Shown here in pieces: positions 28,149 to 36,032 of a stretch of 40,253 bases of DNA (position 1 is the first letter of the stretch; the number at the start of each line of letters is the position of its first letter). The translations under genes and the position numbers were made by a program. Location of the stretch: positions 1 to 40,253 of the forward strand of contig CAJXVG010000006.1 of the NCBI GenBank assembly GCA_913061495.1. Reading direction: 5' to 3'. This DNA is from an uncultured Winogradskyella sp. Its GTDB lineage: Bacteria > Bacteroidota > Bacteroidia > Flavobacteriales > Flavobacteriaceae. The notes below the pieces were generated by a model. That model searched no databases, was not told where the DNA came from, and saw nothing but the letters and a program-made list of their open reading frames with translations.

Positions 28149-30497
28149 ATGAAGCGATTACTCATTGTACTTGTTTTTTTGGTTTCGTTATTGAGCTATT
28201 CACAAAATATAACTGTTGATAGCCAAACCTTTACTCCGCAACAGCTCATAGAAGACATACTTATTGATAGCGACTGTATTACCAATGTTGTGGTAACCAA
28301 CGTAGTTGGAGGCAATTTTAATGGTTCAGACCAAAGCTATGGTTACTTTGATGCTTCAGGTACAACATTTCCTTTTGAAAGCGGACTTGTTCTAAGCACA
28401 GGCAGACTCGCCAATGTACCTGGCCCAAATAATAGCTTAAGTGACGACAATGCATCTAATTGGCAAGGTGACAACGATTTAGAATATGCTTTAAATGAAT
28501 CTGGCACAACAAATGCCACAATTTTAGAATTCGATTTTACTTCAGTAGCATCACAAGTAAGTTTTAGATATTTGTTTGCTTCAGAAGAATACCAAGAAAA
28601 CAACCCAAATAGCTGTCAGTTTTCAGATTTATTTGGTTTTTTAATTCGTCCTGCAGCTGGACAAGAACAATATGAAAATATTGCATTAGTACCAGACACC
28701 AATACTCCGGTTAAGGCTACAACGGTTACACCTGGAGTTCCTGGCAGTTGTCCTCCAGAAAATGAAACCTACTTTGGAAGTTATAACGGAACCAATTCAC
28801 CCATCAATTTTAATGGCCAGACAGCAGTTTTAACTGCAACCGCAAACATAAACCCTAACGAAACCTACCATGTAAAATTAGTCATTGCTGATGAACAGAA
28901 TTTTCGTTACGACTCAGCTGTGTTTTTAGAAGCTAGCAGTTTTCAATTATCAACAGATTTAGGACCAAACCGGTTAATTGCCAATGGAACTGCAGTGTGT
29001 GAAGGTGAAACATTAGACTTAAACGCATACCAAAATGGACAGAATACCTATGAGTGGTACAGAAATGGCGTCTTGGTACAAGGTGCATCTTTAGGTTGTG
29101 GCACTTGTGGCATTTATACTGTAACTGAACCTGGAACCTATACCGTAGAAGTTGGTTATGCCAATAATTGTATTTCTTATGGAGAAGTAGAGATAGAGTA
29201 TACACCAGCTCCTACAGCACAAGATGCGGTTTTAGTGGAGTGCGATGTTAATCAAGATGGGTTAACCACTTTTAACCTTTTTGATGCTGAAAGTGATTTA
29301 ACGGATAACGACAATGCATTGGCAGTTACAGCTTTCTACCTAACGGAAATGGATGCAATTGATACCATGGACCCTATTCAAAATTCGACAGAATTTCAAA
29401 ACACAAGTCCATTTCAAGTGGTTTATGCCAGAATTGTGAATCAAGCAAATTGCTTTGATGTTGCAGAATTAGAACTTCAAACTTCAAATAATACATTAAA
29501 TATTCCCGATTTGGGAGCCTGTGATGGAGATATTCAAGATGGTTTTGCCGATTTTACTTTAAGTGATATTAGAGCATCCATTGTGAATCAAATCCCAACA
29601 GGTGCTGATGTTATTTATTACGAAACAGAAGCAGATGCATTTAATGAAAGTAATGCATTACCAAACAACTACGAAAATACAATTGCAGATTCTCAAATTC
29701 TGTATGTAAAAGTAGAAAGCAACAATCAATGTTTTAGCATTTCAACCGTAACTCTAAATGTGCTTTATACTCCTGTTTTAGAGGAGGATAAAACGGTTTA
29801 TTATTGTACTAATACTTTTCCTGAAACTATTACTATTTTTGGTGGTGTGCTTAATGATTCACCTAACAACTATTTTTATGAATGGTATTTTAACGGTGTA
29901 CTAACCGACGTAACGACCTTATTTAACGACGTTAATGAAGCAGGAACTTACTCAGTTACCGTTACAGACCCTAACGGCTGTTCTTCCTCGCGTACAATTA
30001 CCGTCTTGGCGTCAAATACACCAACCATTGAAAGTATTGAAGTTTTTGGTATAGCTCCAAATAACAGCATTACAATAAACGTTTCTGGAGATGGAGTTTA
30101 CGAGTATGCTTTAGATGACAGTGAAGGTTTATATCAACAAAGCAATGTATTTACTAATGTTTCTAGAGGCTTTCATACCATTCATATCAACGACTTAAAT
30201 GGTTGTGGTATTACAGAAGAAACTATATTGGTTTTAGGATTTCCAAAATTCTTTACACCCAATGGAGATACTGTAAATGATACTTGGCAAATTTTAGGTT
30301 TTAGCGATCAATTCAATGAGCTAGAATCCATTCATATTTTTAACCGTTACGGAAAACTTATAACAGTGTTAAATTCATCTAACTTAGCATGGGACGGCAC
30401 TTTAAATGGTAAAGATTTACCAAGTAGCGACTATTGGTTTATTGCTAAGTTCCTTGATGGTAAAACCCACACTGGGCATTTTGCTTTAAAACGATAA
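28149..30497 (+). CDS. Choice-of-anchor L domain T9SS type-B secreted protein (2 repeats)
   Basis: Start trimmed to MKRLLIVLVFLVSLLSYSQ; FGYFD/SYGYFDASGTTFPFESGLVLSTG...FRYLFASEEYQENNPNSCQFSDLFGFLIR; two repeats; CTD PKFFTPNGDTVNDTWQILG. Confidence 0.9.
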   Translation: MKRLLIVLVFLVSLLSYSQNITVDSQTFTPQQLIEDILIDSDCITNVVVTNVVGGNFNGSDQSYGYFDASGTTFPFESGLVLSTGRLANVPGPNNSLSDDNASNWQGDNDLEYALNESGTTNATILEFDFTSVASQVSFRYLFASEEYQENNPNSCQFSDLFGFLIRPAAGQEQYENIALVPDTNTPVKATTVTPGVPGSCPPENETYFGSYNGTNSPINFNGQTAVLTATANINPNETYHVKLVIADEQNFRYDSAVFLEASSFQLSTDLGPNRLIANGTAVCEGETLDLNAYQNGQNTYEWYRNGVLVQGASLGCGTCGIYTVTEPGTYTVEVGYANNCISYGEVEIEYTPAPTAQDAVLVECDVNQDGLTTFNLFDAESDLTDNDNALAVTAFYLTEMDAIDTMDPIQNSTEFQNTSPFQVVYARIVNQANCFDVAELELQTSNNTLNIPDLGACDGDIQDGFADFTLSDIRASIVNQIPTGADVIYYETEADAFNESNALPNNYENTIADSQILYVKVESNNQCFSISTVTLNVLYTPVLEEDKTVYYCTNTFPETITIFGGVLNDSPNNYFYEWYFNGVLTDVTTLFNDVNEAGTYSVTVTDPNGCSSSRTITVLASNTPTIESIEVFGIAPNNSITINVSGDGVYEYALDDSEGLYQQSNVFTNVSRGFHTIHINDLNGCGITEETILVLGFPKFFTPNGDTVNDTWQILGFSDQFNELESIHIFNRYGKLITVLNSSNLAWDGTLNGKDLPSSDYWFIAKFLDGKTHTGHFALKR
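29215..29795 (+). repeat. Two tandem ~96-aa repeats (same family)
   Basis: Heads LVECDVNQDG and LGACDGDIQDG. Boundaries approximate. Confidence 0.75.
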
Positions 30498-30560
30498 ATT
30501 TTATTTCCTATACAGTTAACTTCTCGCCAAATCTAATTCAGATAGAGTGCCACAATATTG

Positions 30561-30568
30561 TAACTTTG
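30561..30568 (+). promoter_or_regulatory. -7 box candidate immediately before uvrB
   Basis: TAACTTTG ends 4 nt before ATG 30573. Confidence 0.4.
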
Positions 30569-30572
30569 TAAT

Positions 30573-32579
30573 ATGCGATTTAAAATTGATTCAGAGTTTA
30601 AACCAACAGGAGATCAACCACAAGCTATAAAACAATTAGCAGGTGGTATTGATAAAAAAGAAAAATATCAAACCTTATTGGGTGTTACTGGCTCTGGCAA
30701 AACATTTACGGTTGCAAATGTTATTGAAGAGGTACAACGCCCAACTTTGGTATTAGCACATAACAAAACTTTAGCAGCGCAACTATATTCTGAGTTTAAG
30801 CAGTTTTTTCCTGATAATGCCGTTGAGTACTTTGTATCTTATTACGATTATTACCAACCTGAAGCCTACATTCCCGTTTCTGGTGTTTATATAGAGAAAG
30901 ATTTATCTATTAATGAAGAAATAGAAAAGATGCGGCTAAGTACAACCTCTTCCCTACTTTCTGGAAGACGAGATGTTTTGGTCGTAGCATCAGTATCATG
31001 TTTGTATGGTATTGGAAACCCTGTTGAGTTTCAAAAAAATGTAATTTCGGTTGAACGAGATCAGGTTATTTCACGTACAAAACTACTGCATAAACTCGTT
31101 CAGAGTTTGTACTCTAGAACCGAAGCGGAATTTAAAAATGGAAACTTTAGAATTAAAGGAGATACTGTTGATGTATTTCCTGGCTATTCTGACAATGCTT
31201 TCAGAATTCACTTTTTTGGTGATGAAATTGAAGAAATCGAAGCTTTCGATCCGCATTCAAATGAAATTATTGAGCGTTATGACCGTTTGAATATTTATCC
31301 TGCAAATATGTTTGTGACTTCTCCAGATGTTTTAAATGGAGCCATTAGGAATATTCAAGATGATTTGGTAAAGCAGTATGATTATTTTAAAGACATAGGA
31401 AAACATCTCGAAGCTAAACGTTTAAAAGAACGAACAGAATTCGATTTAGAAATGATTCGTGAATTAGGCTATTGCTCTGGGATTGAAAACTATTCAAGGT
31501 ATTTGGATGGTCGTTTACCTGGAACGAGACCTTTCTGTTTATTAGACTATTTCCCGGATGATTACTTAATGGTTGTAGATGAAAGTCATGTTACCATATC
31601 ACAAGTACACGCTATGTATGGTGGAGACAGAAGCAGAAAGGTGAATTTGGTAGATTATGGTTTTCGGTTACCAGCTGCAATGGATAATAGGCCTTTAAAG
31701 TTTGAAGAGTTTGAAGCGCTTCAAAACCAAGTTATATATGTTTCTGCTACACCTGCAGATTACGAAATGCAGAAGACGGACGGTGTTTACGTAGAACAGG
31801 TTATTCGCCCAACAGGTTTATTAGATCCTATTATTGAAGTTAGACCAAGCTTAAACCAGATTGATGATTTAATTGAAGAAATTCAAAATAGGATTGAAAA
31901 AGACGAACGTACATTGGTTACGACCTTGACTAAACGAATGGCAGAGGAATTGGTGAAGTATCTCACCAGAATTTCAATCCGCTGTCGTTACATACACAGT
32001 GATGTGGATACTTTAGAGCGTGTAGAAATTATGCAAGATTTACGGAAAGGTATTTTTGATGTTTTGGTAGGAGTTAATTTACTTAGAGAAGGATTGGATT
32101 TACCAGAGGTTTCGCTAGTTGCCATATTAGATGCTGACAAAGAAGGTTTTTTACGGTCTAATCGTTCTCTAACACAAACCGTTGGTAGAGCTGCTAGAAA
32201 TCTCAACGGAAAAGCAATTATGTATGCGGATAAAATTACAAAGAGTATGCAAAAAACCATTGATGAAACCGAATACAGGAGAGAAAAACAAATCGCATAC
32301 AACACAAAACACAATATTACTCCTACCGCACTAAAGAAAAACTTAGATAGTGCATTGGCAAAAAATTCAGTAAGTACTTATCGTACAGAATTAGATGCAA
32401 AAATAGCTGCAGAACCTGAAAGCAAATACCTTACAAAAGGTGAGCTGGAAAAGAAAATACGAGAAAAACGGAAACAAATGGAACAAGCTGCAAAAGCTTT
32501 AGATTTTATGGAAGCTGCGCGTTTTAGGGATGAGATTACTGCCTATCAAGACCGATTAGCAAGCCTGAAGGTGAAATAA
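30573..32579 (+). CDS. uvrB: Excinuclease ABC subunit B
   Basis: 668 aa; FKPTGDQPQAIKQL, TLLGVTGSGKTFTVAN, VEYFVSYYDYYQPEAYIP, GVNLLREGLDLPEVSLVAILDADKEGFLRS, C-terminal UVR motif. Confidence 0.98.
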   Translation: MRFKIDSEFKPTGDQPQAIKQLAGGIDKKEKYQTLLGVTGSGKTFTVANVIEEVQRPTLVLAHNKTLAAQLYSEFKQFFPDNAVEYFVSYYDYYQPEAYIPVSGVYIEKDLSINEEIEKMRLSTTSSLLSGRRDVLVVASVSCLYGIGNPVEFQKNVISVERDQVISRTKLLHKLVQSLYSRTEAEFKNGNFRIKGDTVDVFPGYSDNAFRIHFFGDEIEEIEAFDPHSNEIIERYDRLNIYPANMFVTSPDVLNGAIRNIQDDLVKQYDYFKDIGKHLEAKRLKERTEFDLEMIRELGYCSGIENYSRYLDGRLPGTRPFCLLDYFPDDYLMVVDESHVTISQVHAMYGGDRSRKVNLVDYGFRLPAAMDNRPLKFEEFEALQNQVIYVSATPADYEMQKTDGVYVEQVIRPTGLLDPIIEVRPSLNQIDDLIEEIQNRIEKDERTLVTTLTKRMAEELVKYLTRISIRCRYIHSDVDTLERVEIMQDLRKGIFDVLVGVNLLREGLDLPEVSLVAILDADKEGFLRSNRSLTQTVGRAARNLNGKAIMYADKITKSMQKTIDETEYRREKQIAYNTKHNITPTALKKNLDSALAKNSVSTYRTELDAKIAAEPESKYLTKGELEKKIREKRKQMEQAAKALDFMEAARFRDEITAYQDRLASLKVK

Positions 32580-32636
32580 AGTAATTGGTAAAATTCTAAA
32601 CAAATCCGCTAATAACCTTTTTAACATTTAACAATT

Positions 32637-33041
32637 TTAATTATACTGAACCTTAAAGATATCAATTAAAAAATCTGGAGGCACCATCTTATTGGGGAAA
32701 CTATCCATTAAGTCTAAAACCCGGTTTATAGACTCATGTCCCAATCCCATTCGCAATCCAAAATTATGTATTTTCACCAGTTGTTTAGGTGATATTTCAT
32801 GCTCTAAGTTCATTAATAGTACCAATCTATGAAATTGTACAATACGCTCACTATGCGATTTTAGATGTACATAGGTTACAGGATGTTCAAATAGAAAATT
32901 AAAATCTTCTCTAGATATATCCAATTGCTTTGCTATACTGAATAAAAAATTATATTCAATCGAAGAAATGTTATCATCCGTTTGTGCAAACGCAATCATC
33001 TCTGACAACAAGCTCAATTTTTCTACACGATTAATCATCAT
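32637..33041 (-). CDS. TerB-like small helical protein
   Basis: 134 aa; LLSEMIAFAQTDDNISSIEYNFLFSIAKQLDIS resembles TerB-family helical repeats; weak recognition. Confidence 0.5.
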   Translation of the reverse strand: MMINRVEKLSLLSEMIAFAQTDDNISSIEYNFLFSIAKQLDISREDFNFLFEHPVTYVHLKSHSERIVQFHRLVLLMNLEHEISPKQLVKIHNFGLRMGLGHESINRVLDLMDSFPNKMVPPDFLIDIFKVQYN

Positions 33042-33469
33042 CTGAGGGGTTAATTTTAATACTGTAAAGTTACAGAGATGTATTATTTTATTGTCGTTGA
33101 TATAATGTATCTTGTCGAAAAATTGAATGTAACTTATCGGTTATTTTAAACATTGGTCAACCTATAACAGTAATTATAGCAGTGCTTTGAAGCATTTTTA
33201 GGTTATTTTCAAACCACTTCTAAGTGTAAATAAAACCGTACAAAGTCTTGTGTCTAAATAGATTGAAACGTTTTTAATTTTAAAAATATAAAAAATGATA
33301 TTTGAAATTGTTTAGTTTTTTTCCGATTAAAAACTAAAATTCTAGTAAAAGAGAATTATTGTGAGGTTAAGATCGCTTCAAGCACATTCGATAATGCAGC
33401 AAAAAAAGAAAAGCCGAAGTTTTATAAAAACACTTCAGTAAGACATATAATACTTAAACACAAATAAAC

Positions 33470-33712
33470 ATGACAAACAACGACATATTCAAAAAATTAA
33501 GAGTAGCACACAAATTACGTGACGATGATATTGTAAAAATTTTGGAATTGGTAGATTTTAGAATTTCAAAAAGTGAACTTGGTGCTTTTTTCAGAAAAGA
33601 AGACCACCCAAAATATATGGAATGTGGTGACCAAATTCTTAGGAATTTCCTCAACGGATTAATTATTCATTTACGAGGTCCAATGCCAAAACCGCAAAAA
33701 AAGAACCCTTAA
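33470..33712 (+). CDS. DUF1456 (YehS-like) single-repeat protein
   Basis: NDIFKKLRVAHKLRDDDIVKILELVDFRISKSELGAFFRKEDHPKYMECGDQILRNFLNGL. Confidence 0.8.
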   Translation: MTNNDIFKKLRVAHKLRDDDIVKILELVDFRISKSELGAFFRKEDHPKYMECGDQILRNFLNGLIIHLRGPMPKPQKKNP

Positions 33713-33798
33713 ATTACCAACTCCTCAAAAATAGACGTACTATTTTTTAGTTTGACATTATCCAATTACCTTGCAATGATTGATAGCCATATACATAT

Positions 33799-34500
33799 AT
33801 GTTTGAAACCACTTCAAAAATAAAACCTCTACTAAAGTTTACAGCTGAGGAAATAAAAGCTTTAAATAAAAAATACAAACCTCTTTCAGCTAGCGAACGT
33901 ATTAAACAACTTTATGTTGATTTTAACTTATCTGATATAATGGTTACTAGCTCCTTTGCAGCAACCTCTGCATTTTTGTTAAAATTGGTTTCAGATGTTA
34001 ATACAAAGCAAGAAATCTTTTTTATTGATACAGGCTATCATTTTGAGGACACTTTAAGCTATAAATCCCAATTAGAGAAACAATACAATCTTAACGTAAA
34101 ATCAGTTTCTGCAATTAAGGAAGAACATGAGTTTACAACAGAAGACGAAACTTGGAAAAAGAATCCTGATTTCTGTTGCTCCATTAACAAAGTAAAACCG
34201 CTAGACCGTATCAAACAACAGTATAGCATTTGGATGTCCGGACTTATGGAATGGCAAAGTGATCACCGAGCGTCATTAGATATTTTTGAACTGCGAGGAG
34301 ATATTTTAAAGTTTTATCCACTTTTGGATATTTCAAAAGAAAAACGAGATGATTATATTGAAGAACATCAACTCCCTTTTCATCCATTGGTTGCAAAAGG
34401 TTATCACTCTATTGGCTGCAAGCATTGTACAGTACCTGGCGAAGACAGAAGTGGACGCTGGAACAATAATCCCAAAACTGAATGTGGATTGCATCTTTAA
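33799..34500 (+). CDS. cysH: Phosphoadenylyl-/adenylyl-sulfate reductase family (CysH)
   Basis: FFIDTGYHFEDTLSYKSQL, PDFCCSINKVKPLDR, WMSGLMEWQSDHRA, HSIGCKHCTVPGEDRSGRW...ECGLH. Confidence 0.92.
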   Translation: MFETTSKIKPLLKFTAEEIKALNKKYKPLSASERIKQLYVDFNLSDIMVTSSFAATSAFLLKLVSDVNTKQEIFFIDTGYHFEDTLSYKSQLEKQYNLNVKSVSAIKEEHEFTTEDETWKKNPDFCCSINKVKPLDRIKQQYSIWMSGLMEWQSDHRASLDIFELRGDILKFYPLLDISKEKRDDYIEEHQLPFHPLVAKGYHSIGCKHCTVPGEDRSGRWNNNPKTECGLHL

Positions 34501-34576
34501 AAAAACTCGTTTACAATATTCAAATGGATTCAAAATATAAGAAGCATAAAGACCAGTTTCAGTTACCCTCAGTATG

Positions 34577-35524
34577 TCATAATGCCAAGTATATAAAAAT
34601 AAGATAACTGCCAAAAAGCAACATTCCTTTATACCTACCAATAATAAATCGTTTTGGAATCAGCATTAAGGGAATTAATACTGCCGCAAAAGCAATCATC
34701 CAAAATATATTTGTGGATAATATTTCTGGTGTGTTAGGGTTCACTGCAATGGGTTTTATCATGGCTGTTAAACCAAGTACAGAGGCTATGTTAAAAATGT
34801 TAGAGCCAATGAGATTTCCTAATGAAATTGCTTTTTCCTTTTTTAAAGCTGCAATTACTGATGCTGCCAACTCAGGTACACTAGTCCCAATAGCAATTAC
34901 AGTTACTGAAATGGCATAATCACTAATTCCTACAGATGTTGCAAGTTGTTTTGCTCCATCAACCAACCACTCTGATCCAAAATAAAGTCCGGCTGCACCA
35001 ATTAATAGCCACATTACGATTTTAAAATTAGAAACTATAGCCAAACCTTCGTCTACCTCTTCTAAATTTGCTTTAGTAAGCTTTCTTGAGTTTTTAACGA
35101 GAAAAATTAAAAAGACAACTAAAGCAGAAAACATAATTACTCCTTCCAATTGAGAAAGCATTTGGTCGTTTTTCAAAAAATAATACAATACAAAGGAAAT
35201 AAACATCATCATAGGCCAATTCAGTTTATAAAACTCCCTATCAACTGCAAGAGGAGAAATTATAGCCGTAATACCAAGCACCAAACCAATATTTGCAATA
35301 TTTGAACCTATAACATTTCCTAAAGCAATATCAGACACTCCGTCTAAAGCTGCTTGAAGACTCACTAGTAATTCTGGTGCAGAAGTCGCAAACGACACAA
35401 CCGTCATACCTATTACGAGTTTCGAAATCTTGAGTTTAAAGGACAAACCAACAGAAGCCCTAACCAAAAAATTACCACCAACCACTAATAATGACAAACC
35501 AGCTATAACAAGAAATATACTCAT
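34577..35524 (-). CDS. Calcium/sodium antiporter (CaCA family, YrbG-like)
   Basis: Two inverted alpha-repeats: VVSFATSAPELLVSLQAAL...NVIGSNIANIGLVLG and VIAIGTSVPELAASVIAAL...NLIGSNIFNIASVLG. Confidence 0.92.
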   Translation of the reverse strand: MSIFLVIAGLSLLVVGGNFLVRASVGLSFKLKISKLVIGMTVVSFATSAPELLVSLQAALDGVSDIALGNVIGSNIANIGLVLGITAIISPLAVDREFYKLNWPMMMFISFVLYYFLKNDQMLSQLEGVIMFSALVVFLIFLVKNSRKLTKANLEEVDEGLAIVSNFKIVMWLLIGAAGLYFGSEWLVDGAKQLATSVGISDYAISVTVIAIGTSVPELAASVIAALKKEKAISLGNLIGSNIFNIASVLGLTAMIKPIAVNPNTPEILSTNIFWMIAFAAVLIPLMLIPKRFIIGRYKGMLLFGSYLIFIYLAL

Positions 35525-35601
35525 CTACTCTACCTATTTTATTGAGTTTGCAAAGATAACATTAAGTTTTTAGAGAACGCAAAAACTAAAATTACCGTTA
35601 A

Positions 35602-35648
35602 ATAACTAACAATATAGTTTTATAACTACAAAAATAGTTATACATTTG
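35602..35648 (+). promoter_or_regulatory. BlaI-family operator candidate overlapping a TAnnTTTG promoter box
   Basis: TATAACTA-CAAAAA-TAGTTATA perfect palindrome (35621-35642), further half-sites at 35602 and 35613, TACATTTG at 35641-35648. Confidence 0.6.
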
Positions 35649-35670
35649 AAAAAGCTACAAACTCAATGCT

Positions 35671-36030
35671 ATGCAAAAACTGACAAATAAAGAAGAAGAA
35701 ATAATGCACATTTTATGGAAACTAGAAAAAGCTTTTGTAAAAGATGTACTAGCTGAGATTAAAGAAGACAAACCTCATTACAACACACTCTCAACAATAA
35801 TAAGAAATCTTGAGGAAAAGGGCTATGTAAGCTACAATGCTTACGGAAAAACACATCAATACTACCCAATTGTCTCAAAAGAAGATTACAAAGCCAAGTT
35901 TATGAATAGTGCTATTGAAAACTACTTTAACAACTCATATAAAAATATGGTTTCCTTCTTTGCTAAAGAAGAAAAAATAAGTGTTGATGAACTTAAAGAG
36001 ATTATTTCATTAATAGAAAAAGAAAGCTAA
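35671..36030 (+). CDS. BlaI/MecI/CopY family transcriptional regulator
   Basis: LTNKEEEIMHILWKLEKAFVKDVLAEI...YNTLSTIIRNLEEKGYVSYNAYGKTHQYYPIVSKEDYKA. Confidence 0.92.
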   Translation: MQKLTNKEEEIMHILWKLEKAFVKDVLAEIKEDKPHYNTLSTIIRNLEEKGYVSYNAYGKTHQYYPIVSKEDYKAKFMNSAIENYFNNSYKNMVSFFAKEEKISVDELKEIISLIEKES

Positions 36031-36032
36031 TC

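Noticed and set aside
31988-32314. Antisense ORF of 108 aa inside uvrB
   Set aside because: Opposite strand of a highly conserved uvrB segment; hydrophobic translation typical of shadow frames.
32637-33041. Annotating the small convergent gene as a UvrB-related protein because of proximity to uvrB
   Set aside because: No UvrB motifs; sequence reads as a small helical TerB-like protein, and adjacency alone is not evidence.
33790-33806. TATGTTTG at the cysH start as a promoter box, and ACATATATGT palindrome as operator
   Set aside because: The box overlaps the start codon itself and there is no suitable downstream in-frame Met; low-complexity AT sequence.
34333-34641. 102-aa antisense ORF overlapping cysH and the antiporter 3' ends
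   Set aside because: Overlaps two well-supported CDSs and has no family resemblance.
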